Positions 8,404-17,594 of a DNA stretch of 52,444 nt are shown here, one piece after another (the stretch's first letter is position 1; every line of letters begins with the position of its first letter). Source of the DNA: JADJPL01 sp041183125. GTDB taxonomy: Bacteria > Bacteroidota > Bacteroidia > Chitinophagales > Saprospiraceae. The notes below the pieces were generated by a model. The model was not told the origin of the DNA. It saw nothing but the letters and a program-made list of their open reading frames with translations, and made no database searches. The stretch covers positions 1-52,444 of the forward strand of contig JBEGMH010000350.1 of the NCBI GenBank assembly GCA_041183125.1, written 5' to 3'. Position numbers and translations under genes: made by a program.

Positions 8404-9171
8404 TTAGCGCCGCAGGAAGTCCAGCACGAGTTTCAGCAAATCAGCGGGGGCATCGGCATGGACCCAGTGGCCTGCCTGGGGAATCGTCTCAAGTTGATAA
8501 TTGGGAAAATGCGCCCGTATGGCAGGAAGGTCGGAGTCCAGTACATAATCTGATTTTCCCCCTCGGACAAACAGCGTTTCCCCGCTGAAATAGCCCTGGG
8601 CTTTAGGGGCTGACAGAAGTTCGGGGTAACAGCGATACAGAACAGGGAGGTTCATTTTCCATTCAAAACCGCCTTCTTTGGTACGGGACAAGTTTTTTAA
8701 CAAAAACTGAATGACCCCATCTTCCTGGATGAAGCCACGCAATATCTCCTCCGCTGCCTGTCGGCTGGAGAGCGTATTCAGATCAATGGCCAACAAGGCT
8801 TCAAAAATTTGGTCATGCCCGGGTGGGTATGCTTTGGGGGCAATGTCCACAATGATGAGCTTATCCACCTGGTCGGGATATTCCAGGGCGAATTCCATAG
8901 CCGTTTTACCGCCCATGGAATGCCCTAATAGGTTGGACGAGTAGACGCCCTGTTGTTCCATGAAGCGGTGTAGGTCTTCCGCCATGGAAGGGTAATCCTG
9001 GTACGGCAGGTGCGGCGACCGCCCGTGGTTGCGCTGGTCCACCAGAAAAACCGTATACGCTTCTGCCAGGTATTTCCCAATGGTCTGCCAGTTGTCCAGG
9101 GTACCAAAAAGGCCGTGTAGGACAATCAGAGGTGCTCCCTGGCCCATGACTTTATAGTTCAGGTCAATCAT
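8404..9171 (-). CDS. Alpha/beta hydrolase (YbfF-like esterase)
   Basis: A 255-residue cytosolic alpha/beta hydrolase without a signal peptide. The oxyanion region HGLFGTLDNW lies near residue 17, the nucleophile elbow is GHSMGG near residue 84, and the catalytic His is in AGHWVHADAP near the C-terminus. The overall pattern resembles short-chain acyl esterases of the YbfF type; the natural substrate is unknown. The frame remains open far upstream to 9648, but that region overlaps the aminotransferase gene and is not protein-like. The start chosen is the ATG at 9171 (an ATG at 9183 is possible). It begins 20 bases after the aminotransferase stop, so the two are probably co-transcribed. Confidence 0.9.
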   Translation of the reverse strand: MIDLNYKVMGQGAPLIVLHGLFGTLDNWQTIGKYLAEAYTVFLVDQRNHGRSPHLPYQDYPSMAEDLHRFMEQQGVYSSNLLGHSMGGKTAMEFALEYPDQVDKLIIVDIAPKAYPPGHDQIFEALLAIDLNTLSSRQAAEEILRGFIQEDGVIQFLLKNLSRTKEGGFEWKMNLPVLYRCYPELLSAPKAQGYFSGETLFVRGGKSDYVLDSDLPAIRAHFPNYQLETIPQAGHWVHADAPADLLKLVLDFLRR

Positions 9172-9191
9172 AGTGGATGGCATTGGCCTGC

Positions 9192-10349
9192 TTATCCCTT
9201 GGCAGGGGGTATTTTTTTGAGCAACTCGCCTGCACGCGCCAGTGTTTCTTCCGTTTTTGCAAAGCAAAGACGCACCAGGTACTCGTCTTTTTTGCTTTGG
9301 TAGAACACGGAGACAGGGATGGCCGCTACACCATATTCTTCTGTCATGCGCTTGGCAAACACCACATCGGGTTCCCGGCTGATAGCGCTGTAATCGCAAA
9401 GCTGGAAGTAGGTACCCGCACACGGCAGAGGTCGAAAATGGGACTCCTCTAATACGTCCAGAAACAAATCCCTTTTCTGGTTGTAAAACAATCCGACGCC
9501 CAGGTATGCGTGGGGGTCTTCCATAAAATCTGCCAGCGCGAACTGCAGGGGCGTGTTGACGCAGAACACATTGAACTGGTGTACTTTGCGGAACTCTGCC
9601 ATCATCGCCGCGGGAGCGATGCAGTATCCAATTTTCCAGCCTGTGCAATGGAACGTTTTACCAAAAGAAAAAACGGCCAGGGATCGTTCCCTGAGGCCGG
9701 GGAAGCGCGCCACGCTCTGGTGCGCTTCCCCGTCATAGACCAGGTGCTCATAGACCTCATCGCTCAGCACCAGGATTTGGGTGTCCCGCAAAAGCCGCTC
9801 CAGGTTTTGCATATCATCTTCCCTGAGGATGGTACCGGTGGGGTTGTGCGGGGTATTGACGATTACCATTTTCGTACGCGGCGATATGAGGCGTTTGAAA
9901 CGGTCCCAGTCTGGTTTGAAATGGGGAGCTTCCAGCTCGTACGTCTTGACTACCCCTCCGACCAACTCGATGGCGGGCCGATAGGAATCGTATGCTGGTT
10001 CAAAAATAATTACTTCATCCCCGGGATGGACCAGTGCGGTGATGGCGGTAAACAGAGCCTGCGTAGCCCCTGCCGTGATGGTGATTTCATGCGTGGCATC
10101 GTACTCCGCTCCATACAGGGCCAGGATTTTTTCTCGGATGCGCTCCCGAAGTACCGGCACCCCAGCCATGTGGGCATACTGGTTCCGGCCATGGTGCAAG
10201 TGGTAGCCTACCCTGTCCAGCAGGCGTTCGGAGGGAGAAAAATCGGGGAACCCCTGGGCGAGGTTAACGGCACCGTATGCTTCTGCGAGGGCAGACATCA
10301 CGGTAAAAATCGTGGTGCCCACATTGGGAAGTTTGGATGGAATCAACAT
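9192..10349 (-). CDS. PLP-dependent methionine-type aminotransferase
   Basis: A 385-residue fold-type I class I/II aminotransferase. The PLP lysine lies in SFGKTFHCTGWKIGY near residue 233, the cofactor-binding Asp/Tyr in LSDEVYEHLVYD, and the Asn in NTPHNPTG. The N-terminal NLAQGFPDFSP motif is typical of the YbdL/methionine aminotransferase and kynurenine aminotransferase group. The likely role is amino-group transfer between methionine or aromatic amino acids and 2-oxo acids, for example at the end of methionine salvage. The substrate is inferred from family resemblance. It precedes the alpha/beta hydrolase on the minus strand. Confidence 0.9.
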   Translation of the reverse strand: MLIPSKLPNVGTTIFTVMSALAEAYGAVNLAQGFPDFSPSERLLDRVGYHLHHGRNQYAHMAGVPVLRERIREKILALYGAEYDATHEITITAGATQALFTAITALVHPGDEVIIFEPAYDSYRPAIELVGGVVKTYELEAPHFKPDWDRFKRLISPRTKMVIVNTPHNPTGTILREDDMQNLERLLRDTQILVLSDEVYEHLVYDGEAHQSVARFPGLRERSLAVFSFGKTFHCTGWKIGYCIAPAAMMAEFRKVHQFNVFCVNTPLQFALADFMEDPHAYLGVGLFYNQKRDLFLDVLEESHFRPLPCAGTYFQLCDYSAISREPDVVFAKRMTEEYGVAAIPVSVFYQSKKDEYLVRLCFAKTEETLARAGELLKKIPPAKG

Positions 10350-10437
10350 ATCGGGGGGATTTTATACCAGTAGCGAAGAGAATAGCAAGGGGGGTAAAAG
10401 AGTCTTTTTCCTCTTACTGTTGTCCTCGAAACCAGCT

Positions 10438-11502
10438 CTATTCGCTTAGATCATGCCCAAAGCTCCAGTCGTATTGGTCCAATTCGAGCAGTGCGGCAGC
10501 CAACAGGTCAATGCAGTGAACGATATCGCCTTTGTGCGCCATTTCTATCGTCTGGTGGATATGGCGCAGAGGTATAGAGATGGCCCCTGCGATAGCCCCA
10601 TTTTTTCCGTATCGCTGTACCCCTGCCGTATCCGTACCGCCAGCGGGCAAGATCTCGAGCTGCCAGGGTATCTGGTGGGCATCCCCTGTCTGCTTGAGAT
10701 AATTGACCATTCGGTAATCCGAGATAACACTGCCATCGAGTACTTTTATGGCAGCCCCTTTGCCCAACATGCTTACTTTTTCATGTGCCTGGGCACCGGG
10801 CACATCAAACGCGATCGTGACGTCGAGGCCAAACCCAAAATCCGGGTTGATCCGGTGTGCAGCCGAAATCGCACCGCGCAAACCCACCTCTTCCTGTACA
10901 GTAAATACACCGTACACGTCGTACGGCAGGTTCTTGCCCTGGAGGGCGCGAAAGACCTCGATGAGTATGTACACCGAAACCCGGTTGTCCAAAGACTTGC
11001 TGTTGACACACTGGCCAATCTCGATCAGTTCGCGCTCCCTCGTAACCGGGCAGCCCGGACCTACCCATTCCAGCGCTTCGCTGCGCGGCATACCGAGGTC
11101 TATGAAATAATCTTCAATAGGCACGGCTTTGTTGCGTTCCTCTCCCTTCATAAGGTGGATGGGTTTGGAGCCCATGACGCCGATCAGGTCTTTTTTTCCG
11201 TGTACGATTACCCGTTGGGAACTAAGCGTTTTGGGGTCGAACCCGCCCAGCGGATGGAAGCGCAGGAAGCCATCGTCATCCACATGGGTGACGATGAATC
11301 CGATTTCATCCAGGTGGGCGGCCACCATGACGCTTTTAGGCGTAGTACCCCGTCGTACTGCGATGAGGTTGCCCATATTGTCTATGGAAAGGTCGTCCAC
11401 GAAGGGCCGTACCTCGCGGATGACCAGTTCCCGGATTCGTTGTTCGAAGCCCGGTGCGCCGGGTGTTTCACATATTTTTTTGAGCAAAGGGATGTCGAGC
11501 AT
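10438..11502 (-). CDS. M42 family metallopeptidase (glutamyl/leucyl aminopeptidase type)
   Basis: A 354-residue cytosolic di-metal aminopeptidase of the FrvX/YsdC/TET group, which trims short peptides as large tetrahedral complexes. Metal and catalytic residues are visible in AAHLDEIGF (His/Asp), the bridging region at DNRVS, TVQEEVGLRGA (Glu pair), FDVPG and the late HQTIEMAHKGDI (His). Length is normal. The gene is monocistronic-looking: 88 bases separate its stop from the aminotransferase start. A TATTTTTG -7 box lies 24 bases upstream. Confidence 0.95.
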   Translation of the reverse strand: MLDIPLLKKICETPGAPGFEQRIRELVIREVRPFVDDLSIDNMGNLIAVRRGTTPKSVMVAAHLDEIGFIVTHVDDDGFLRFHPLGGFDPKTLSSQRVIVHGKKDLIGVMGSKPIHLMKGEERNKAVPIEDYFIDLGMPRSEALEWVGPGCPVTRERELIEIGQCVNSKSLDNRVSVYILIEVFRALQGKNLPYDVYGVFTVQEEVGLRGAISAAHRINPDFGFGLDVTIAFDVPGAQAHEKVSMLGKGAAIKVLDGSVISDYRMVNYLKQTGDAHQIPWQLEILPAGGTDTAGVQRYGKNGAIAGAISIPLRHIHQTIEMAHKGDIVHCIDLLAAALLELDQYDWSFGHDLSE

Positions 11503-11525
11503 AGAGACGGTGGATTTTAAGAGAG

Positions 11526-11533
11526 CAAAAATA
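11526..11533 (-). promoter_or_regulatory. -7 box for the M42 peptidase gene
   Basis: On the minus strand this reads TATTTTTG, a full match to TAnnTTTG, 24 bases from the ATG at 11502. No matching -33 TTTG. Confidence 0.45.
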
Positions 11534-11629
11534 GGGAACTTTGCGCATTAAAAATCCTTTGAATGCCCTATCTTGTTAACGTCCTTTACAAATAGGCAAA
11601 GGAATGTCCAAGTGCCATAAAGAAAAGCC

Positions 11630-13138
11630 ATGTCTTTGTTGAAAAAATTAGCTGGGGAAACAGTTGTCTATGGGCTCAGCAGCATTCTGGGCCGCCTGTT
11701 GAACTACGTCATCCTCACGCCCTATCTGACCCGCGTGTTCACCAACCGGGCAGAATACGGCGTTGTGACCGAGCTATATGCGTACATCGCCCTGTTGATG
11801 GTATTTTTCACGTATCGCATGGAAACGACTTTTTTTCGGTACGGCAGCCGGAAGGAAGATGCCGAGCGTACCTTTTCCACCGCCTCTATCGCCATTGTCG
11901 TCTCCAGTATAGTGCTATCGGCTTTATTTATAGGCTTTTCCGGCCCTATTTCCCGTTGGATGGACTATCCGGAGCATCCGGAGTATATCGTCCTTTTCAC
12001 CCTCATCCTGGCTTTTGATGCGGTATCTGCGATTCCTTTTGCCCGCCTTCGCCTGGAAAACCGCCCGGTACTGTTTGCGTTTATCCGGATTGCCAATATC
12101 GCGTTCAATATCTTTTTCATTTTTTTCTTTTTGGAGATATGCCCCCTGCTCGCCCGGCAGGGATGGACCTTTGCCGATGCCTTCTACGAGCCCTCAAACC
12201 GGGTCATGTATGTGTTTTTGTCCAATCTGATCGCCAGTGCGGGGAGTTTCCTTTTTTTACTGCCCCTTTTGTTCCGGATGCAATGGAAACTGGATGTCCC
12301 GCTCCTGAAAACCATGCTCGCCTACGCAGGCCCTCTGGTCATCGCTGCTTTTGCCGGTGCTATCAACCAATTTATCGGGAATCCCATGCTCAAGTACTTC
12401 ACCCCTGGTTCTTTGCAAGATAAGCTCGTGCAGTTGGGGCTCTTCGGGGCAGCGGCGAAGATCCCTATTCTGATGACCCTGTTCACACAAGCGTTCAACT
12501 ATGCCGCGGAGCCTTTTTTCTTCCGGCACGCCCAACGGGAGGACTCCAGGGCTATTTATGCCCAGGTTGCCCAGGCTTTTACGCTGGTCGGTTGCTTTGC
12601 CTTCACCGGAATCATGTTGTACCTCGATGTCATAGCCGTACTCATTGGCCCTAACTACAGGGCGGCAGTAGGTATAGTGCCCATTTTGCTCATCGCTTAC
12701 CTGTTTTTGGGTATTTTTTACAATTTTTCCATTTGGTTCAAGTTAGCGGACAAAACCACCATCGGGGGCTATATGGCCCTGGGCGGAGCGGCTATTACCG
12801 TCGTACTCAACGTGCTCCTCATCCCCCATATCGGATACTACGGCCCGGCATGGGCAGCACTTGCTTGCTACGCGTTCATGATTGTGGTTTGCTATTGGAC
12901 AGGGCAAAGGTACTACCCCATCGAGTACCCGATTGGGCGCATGGCGTTGTACCTACTCATGGCCCTTGGCGCATACGCATTCGGACAGCTCAACGGACGG
13001 TGGTTCAGCAACTCCCTCGTATGGAAACTGGCTGCCAATACGCTGGTATTCCTCTTGTTTTCCGGTATGGTGCTGTGGGTAGAACGGGGGGCAGTAGCCG
13101 GACTACTGAGGCGGTTCCGCAGATTACCCCAGGCATAG
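11630..13138 (+). CDS. Oligosaccharide/lipopolysaccharide flippase (MOP superfamily)
   Basis: A 502-residue integral membrane protein with about 12-14 hydrophobic helices throughout. The N-terminus (LAGETVVYGLSSILGRLLNY) is characteristic of Wzx-like polysaccharide flippases, which move lipid-linked oligosaccharides across the inner membrane. No glycosyltransferases or other polysaccharide genes lie next to it, so the transported glycan is unknown. It is monocistronic by position: the preceding gene is divergent and a 126-base gap follows. A weak TATCTTG box at 11569-11575 might act as promoter. Confidence 0.9.
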   Translation: MSLLKKLAGETVVYGLSSILGRLLNYVILTPYLTRVFTNRAEYGVVTELYAYIALLMVFFTYRMETTFFRYGSRKEDAERTFSTASIAIVVSSIVLSALFIGFSGPISRWMDYPEHPEYIVLFTLILAFDAVSAIPFARLRLENRPVLFAFIRIANIAFNIFFIFFFLEICPLLARQGWTFADAFYEPSNRVMYVFLSNLIASAGSFLFLLPLLFRMQWKLDVPLLKTMLAYAGPLVIAAFAGAINQFIGNPMLKYFTPGSLQDKLVQLGLFGAAAKIPILMTLFTQAFNYAAEPFFFRHAQREDSRAIYAQVAQAFTLVGCFAFTGIMLYLDVIAVLIGPNYRAAVGIVPILLIAYLFLGIFYNFSIWFKLADKTTIGGYMALGGAAITVVLNVLLIPHIGYYGPAWAALACYAFMIVVCYWTGQRYYPIEYPIGRMALYLLMALGAYAFGQLNGRWFSNSLVWKLAANTLVFLLFSGMVLWVERGAVAGLLRRFRRLPQA

Positions 13139-13264
13139 ACATCGGCTGTATTCCGGTTTTTCAGGTTACTGGTAAATTTAACATAAAGAAGACCAACATT
13201 TTTCACAAAAAATCGTCTTTTTTATGAAGGGGCCATCTGCCCTTCTCAAAACCATTCACGCTAC

Positions 13265-13993
13265 ATGAAACAAATCATACACATTTTTCTTGCTTTTTCC
13301 CCTCTCGCCTTTGTGTCGGCGCAAACGCTTCGGATAGAGCCCGGCGACGTGAAACAGACCTTCAAGGTAAATTTAGCCGACCCACTGCTCAACCTCGAGC
13401 TCTACGCCAGTGTCCGCAACATCGGCAGCGATACGATCCGACTGAAGTGGCAACGCAGGGAGGTATCGCAGCCCAGCGGTTGGCAAACACAAGTCTGCGA
13501 CGGGGTGGAGTGCTACCTTCCCATCGTCAGCAGCAACGTGGACCCCAACCTGGGGCTCAACGCGCCCTTTGTGTTGCCGCCCAATAAAAAAGCGGATTTC
13601 ATCTTCCACGTCCTGCCCAACCAAACAGCAGGAACGGGTAAGTTTGCCATCCGGTTCTCCTCAGCACAAAAACCGGACAGCATACTGGCGTCCATGAACT
13701 TTGAAGTGAACGTACAGAGCTTGGTCACAAGCTCCAAAGAATCGCAGCCGGGGAGCATTCAGGTCTTTCCCAACCCAGCGAGCGATTTTTTCATGCTGAA
13801 CACCATAGAAGACGTTGACCAACTGGTACTTTACAACCTGTTGGGCGTGCCGGTCAAGACATACCTCGCCGAGTATGGTCAGCGCTACTCCCTCAACAAC
13901 GTCGTGGACGGCGTTTATTTACTGGCTTTGGTCAACAAGAACAAGGGCACTATCCGCACTATGCGCATCATCAAGCGAGGCGTCCGGTCCTGA
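13265..13993 (+). CDS. Secreted protein with T9SS type A sorting domain
   Basis: A 242-residue secreted protein. Residues 1-20 are a signal peptide ending FVSA. Residues about 21-155 look like an all-beta domain with no named family that I recognise. The last ~80 residues are a T9SS type A C-terminal sorting domain (IQVFPNPASDFF, LYNLLGVPV, GVYLLAL and the basic MRIIKRG end). That domain directs export through the type IX system and is normally removed by PorU. The function of the mature part is unknown. It converges with queD with only 9 bases between the stops. Confidence 0.85.
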   Translation: MKQIIHIFLAFSPLAFVSAQTLRIEPGDVKQTFKVNLADPLLNLELYASVRNIGSDTIRLKWQRREVSQPSGWQTQVCDGVECYLPIVSSNVDPNLGLNAPFVLPPNKKADFIFHVLPNQTAGTGKFAIRFSSAQKPDSILASMNFEVNVQSLVTSSKESQPGSIQVFPNPASDFFMLNTIEDVDQLVLYNLLGVPVKTYLAEYGQRYSLNNVVDGVYLLALVNKNKGTIRTMRIIKRGVRS

Positions 13994-14002
13994 TAGGACT
14001 GG

Positions 14003-14410
14003 TCACGCAGGGTATTCCACGTAATTGCGGGGGGTCTCGTACAGGCGCACGCTCAACTCGTAACGCGGGGCAAGACGAGATCGAAGAATCTGCCATATCA
14101 CGTAGCAGATGTGTTCTGCGGTGGGGTTTACATGGCGGAACTCTTCGGTGTCCAGGTTTAGGTTCTTGTGGTCGAACCGATGTTCTACCTCCTCGCGGAT
14201 TAAATCCGACAGTTCTTTGAGATCAATGAGGTAGCCGGTTTCCGGATCCACCTCGCCCACTACTTTGACCTCGAGCTCGTAATTATGCCCGTGGTAGTTG
14301 GGATTGTTGCACAGGCCAAACACCTCGCGGTTCTTTTCGTCCGTCCAGGCTGGGTTGTGCAGGCGGTGCGCAGCATTGAAGTGCGCTTTTCGGTAGGCGG
14401 CAATACGCAT
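14003..14410 (-). CDS. queD: 6-pyruvoyltetrahydropterin synthase / 6-carboxytetrahydropterin synthase
   Basis: A 135-residue member of the PTPS/QueD family. QueD converts dihydroneopterin triphosphate to 6-carboxytetrahydropterin in queuosine (preQ0) synthesis. The zinc histidines are seen in HFNAAHRL (near residue 13) and YHGHNYELEV. The catalytic Cys is in FGLCNNPN and the substrate-binding Glu near the end in RLYETPRN. The start is the ATG at 14410; the frame runs open to 14539 but that part is not conserved in character. No other queuosine genes are in the window, so a pterin role other than preQ0 synthesis cannot be excluded. Confidence 0.92.
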   Translation of the reverse strand: MRIAAYRKAHFNAAHRLHNPAWTDEKNREVFGLCNNPNYHGHNYELEVKVVGEVDPETGYLIDLKELSDLIREEVEHRFDHKNLNLDTEEFRHVNPTAEHICYVIWQILRSRLAPRYELSVRLYETPRNYVEYPA

Positions 14411-14829
14411 GAGGTAGTATACACTGGTGAGACAACCTAACAAAAATGCGGCATCATGGTTTTGCGAACCGCTGTATGCCAAGGGTGCATTTTGCAGAAA
14501 TACCACCCCGAAGCGCTTACAATGCACAAAAACCTGCAAATCATCGTATAATTTCTTATTTTTACCTCATAAAACCAATTTGGTCCAAAAGCGCGCTGTA
14601 CAGTGCTGCGGTACCCTGAGGTTTAAAGGCAATTTCCCGCGCGGCAACGCCCTGTATCCGAAGGGCATGCGCGCTCCATATATCCCGGCAGTTTTCGCTG
14701 CCAGAAAAGCAATGCCCTCCACAGGACAGGGGGTCTTGTTTCAAATCCTGCCTTTTTTCCTAATCGGGAATATCGTTAGCCGAACGCACCTTCGTTCTAC
14801 AGCCGCTGGGCATATAGAAGAACGATTGC
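14411..14829. other. Intergenic stretch without a recognised gene
   Basis: A 419-base gap between divergent queD and holB. Open frames exist on both strands: 14427-14915 on the plus strand overlaps holB in another frame, and 14562-14744 on the minus strand begins with TTG. Neither resembles a known protein. The minus-strand frame has gene-like codon use and could be a relic, but I cannot identify it. The gap must carry the promoters for both genes; I see no perfect TAnnTTTG box. Confidence 0.5.
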
Positions 14830-15942
14830 ATGCGTTTCAAGGACATCATAGGGCAACAGAGCATCAAAAACCGACTCCACCAAATGGTGGACGAGGGGCG
14901 GGTTCCTCATGCTAGCTTGCTCGTAGCACCCACCGGATCCGGCGGACTGCCGCTCGCGCTGGCACTCGCTTCTTACCTGCTCTGTACCAACCGCCAACAA
15001 GGCGATGCATGCGGAACCTGTGCCAACTGCCGGAAGTCCTTGAAATATATCCATCCCGACCTGCATTTTTCCTTTCCAGTGACCGGTGCCGGTGCGACCA
15101 GCGACCAGTTTCTCCAGGAATGGCGCAAAGCCCTCAACAGCACCCCCTACATGGACGCCAATGCCTGGCTCCGCGAGATAGGCAGCGATAACAAGCAGGG
15201 CAATATCAACAAGGACGAATGCAACGCCATCCTCCATAAAATCAGCTTCAAACCCTTTGAAGCCGATATCCGCGTACTCCTGATGTGGTTGCCAGAGTAC
15301 CTGGGCAACGAGGGGAACCGCCTGCTCAAGCTCATCGAAGAACCCCCTGATGATACCTTTTTCATCCTCGTAGCGGAAAATGCCGGGCTAATCCTGAACA
15401 CCATCCTATCTCGCTGCCAACTGACCAAAATACCCGCTTTGACCGATACAGAAATCGTACAGGCCATTCAGCACCGATTCCCGGAACTGGGTGATAAAGC
15501 ACCCGCTCTTGCGTATATGGCGAATGGCAACTTCAACGAAGCCATCCTCTTAGCGGAACAAAGGGAAAATGTAGAAGCCGGAGCCCTCGTGGATTGGTTG
15601 CGAAAGGCATATAAGCCCCAGGGAAGGGATATCGTGAAATGGTCGGAAAAAGCTGCTTCCTGGGGCAGGGATGGTCAGAAACATTTTTTTCAGTACGGAC
15701 TTTTCTTTCTGCGGGAAATGTTATTGCTCAAACTGGGCACCCCCATGCCCCCGCGTCTTGCAGAGCCGGAATTAGGCAGCGCAAAAGCACTCGGCCAGCT
15801 CCTCAGCACGGAACAAATCGAACAGTTAGCCCGCTTATGGTCGGACTGCATCCTTTGGATAGAACGCAACGCCAACCCCAAAATCCTATTCCTCGATACC
15901 TCCATACAGATGACACATATTTTTGGAAAAAGAACACAATGA
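14830..15942 (+). CDS. holB: DNA polymerase III clamp-loader subunit delta'
   Basis: A 370-residue AAA+ clamp-loader protein. Delta' is part of the complex that loads the beta clamp (dnaN) onto primed DNA. The N-terminus (MRFKDIIGQQSIKNRL) is typical. The P-loop region APTGSGGLP lacks the nucleotide-binding Lys, as expected for delta', which does not hydrolyse ATP. A zinc module with CGTCANC lies near residue 60. The SRC motif is present in ILSRCQL near residue 196, and the collar domain completes the protein. It is 37 bases upstream of ricT on the same strand. Confidence 0.93.
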   Translation: MRFKDIIGQQSIKNRLHQMVDEGRVPHASLLVAPTGSGGLPLALALASYLLCTNRQQGDACGTCANCRKSLKYIHPDLHFSFPVTGAGATSDQFLQEWRKALNSTPYMDANAWLREIGSDNKQGNINKDECNAILHKISFKPFEADIRVLLMWLPEYLGNEGNRLLKLIEEPPDDTFFILVAENAGLILNTILSRCQLTKIPALTDTEIVQAIQHRFPELGDKAPALAYMANGNFNEAILLAEQRENVEAGALVDWLRKAYKPQGRDIVKWSEKAASWGRDGQKHFFQYGLFFLREMLLLKLGTPMPPRLAEPELGSAKALGQLLSTEQIEQLARLWSDCILWIERNANPKILFLDTSIQMTHIFGKRTQ

Positions 15943-15979
15943 ACTATATCATCGAAATTTTATATAAATCGTACACGCC

Positions 15980-17548
15980 ATGGGATGTTTAGGTTGTAGC
16001 ACTTGTAGCAGCGGTGGAGTCAGTGGTTGCAACAGCAATGGCGGTTGTGGCAGCGGTGGTTGTAACCGCCTCAACACCTTCGACTGGCTCTCGCACCTCG
16101 AAATAGCCGATATAGACCCATACGGTATCGTAGAGGTCTCCTTCAAAAATGGATCGCATAAGGCTTTCTTCCACCTGCCGGATACCGTACGCATCGCTAC
16201 AGGGGATATGGCTGTCGTGGAAACGGGCAATGGCTTCGATATCGGCAAAGTTACCCTGTCGGGAGAACTGGTCCGCTATCAAATGAAGAAAAAACGCATC
16301 AACGAAGCCTCTGTGCTCTATCCGGTCATCCGCCGTGCCAACGAACGGGACATGGAACGGCTCCAGGAAGCCCGGGAAATGGAACAGCCCTTCATGGTGC
16401 GCGCCCGCGCCATCGCCCGCACCCTGGGCCTCGACATGAAAATCGGCGACGTGGAAGTCCAGGGGGACAAGCGAAAGGCTACTTTCTACTATACCGCCGA
16501 TGGCCGCGTGGACTTCCGCGAACTCATCCGGCACTTCGCTAAAGAGTTCCGGGTGAAAATCGAAATGCGCCAAATCGGTGCCCGCCAGGAATCCGCCCGT
16601 ATCGGAGGTATCGGCTCCTGCGGACGCGAGCTGTGCTGCTCGACCTGGCTCTCCGACTTCAAGTCCGTTTCTACCGCTGCCGCCCGCTATCAAAACCTGG
16701 CGATCAACCAGTCGAAATTATCCGGTCAGTGCGGCCGGCTCAAGTGCTGCCTCAATTACGAACTTGATACCTACCTCGACGCACTCGAAGCATTCCCACA
16801 ACATGCAGAGCGCATCGAAACCCAAAAAGGAAGGGGAATCCTCATAAAAACGGATATATTCAAACGCATCATGTTCTATGTCTATGAACATGAACGGGGC
16901 CGAGGGCAGATCTACCCCGTGGACCTCGACAAGGTGCGCGAGATGAAGGAAATGAACCTGCGCGGTGAAAAACCAGCGGACTTTGAGATCAGCACTGCCG
17001 TCTCCGCATACTTCGAAGGGGAAGCGGAAATTGGCTTCGCCATCGTCACCGGGGAAATCGAACTCCCCGATGAAAAACGCCGCCGGAAAAAGAAAAAGAA
17101 ATCCCGCGGACCGGAAAAAGGCACCGACAAGGCCCAAAACCGCGAACGCCCAAGGGATCGCGAGCCACGCCCCGAACGGGATCGCACCCCCGGCCAGAAC
17201 TCCCGGCAACAACCCCGCGATCCGCAAGCTCCCCGCGAGCGAGGGCCAGAACGCGAGCGCCAACCCGATAGAAGACCCCCCCGCGACCAAGGCCAAAACC
17301 GGGAACGCCATCCAGACGGGAATGTCCGGCAGAACCGGCCGGACAACCGACCGCCACGGGAACCCGGGAACCCGGATATGCCGCCACGGACCGAACCGCG
17401 CCCCCCTGTCCAGAACAAACCCGAACCGCAACGCCCACCCAGACCGGATGGAGGGGAATCTACCCATTCCGATGGGACGGATAACCCAAATAAGCCTCCA
17501 TTCCGGGGCAACAAAAACCGCAATAACCGAAACAAGAAACGCCGGTGA
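15980..17548 (+). CDS. ricT: PSP1-domain protein RicT with long Arg/Pro-rich tail
   Basis: A 522-residue homologue of RicT (YaaT), in Bacillus a subunit of the Fe-S Ric complex that modulates RNase Y and mRNA processing. The first 30 residues are Cys/Gly/Ser-rich with six cysteines. The PSP1 core spans about 60-290 and includes the paired-Cys motifs GRELCCSTW and GRLKCCLNYE, likely Fe-S ligands. From about residue 355 to the end the protein is a low-complexity Arg/Pro/Asn/Glu-rich, strongly basic tail ending NRNKKRR. Bacillus RicT lacks such a tail. The preceding gene is holB, a common pairing in Bacteroidota. RNA-binding by the tail is my inference. Confidence 0.88.
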   Translation: MGCLGCSTCSSGGVSGCNSNGGCGSGGCNRLNTFDWLSHLEIADIDPYGIVEVSFKNGSHKAFFHLPDTVRIATGDMAVVETGNGFDIGKVTLSGELVRYQMKKKRINEASVLYPVIRRANERDMERLQEAREMEQPFMVRARAIARTLGLDMKIGDVEVQGDKRKATFYYTADGRVDFRELIRHFAKEFRVKIEMRQIGARQESARIGGIGSCGRELCCSTWLSDFKSVSTAAARYQNLAINQSKLSGQCGRLKCCLNYELDTYLDALEAFPQHAERIETQKGRGILIKTDIFKRIMFYVYEHERGRGQIYPVDLDKVREMKEMNLRGEKPADFEISTAVSAYFEGEAEIGFAIVTGEIELPDEKRRRKKKKKSRGPEKGTDKAQNRERPRDREPRPERDRTPGQNSRQQPRDPQAPRERGPERERQPDRRPPRDQGQNRERHPDGNVRQNRPDNRPPREPGNPDMPPRTEPRPPVQNKPEPQRPPRPDGGESTHSDGTDNPNKPPFRGNKNRNNRNKKRR

Positions 17549-17594
17549 ACTTTATCCGGACAAACTCTTTTAGCCTAAACAAACCAATCGCACT

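Noticed and set aside
9172..9648. Upstream extension of the alpha/beta hydrolase to 9648
   Set aside because: It overlaps the aminotransferase coding region in another frame and shows no hydrolase features.
14427..14915. Plus-strand open frame of 162 residues before holB
   Set aside because: It overlaps the well-supported holB start in another frame and has no recognisable domain.
16718..17467. Long minus-strand open frame inside ricT
   Set aside because: It mirrors the G+C-rich Arg/Pro tail of ricT; the translated sequence is low complexity and the ricT reading has conserved motifs.
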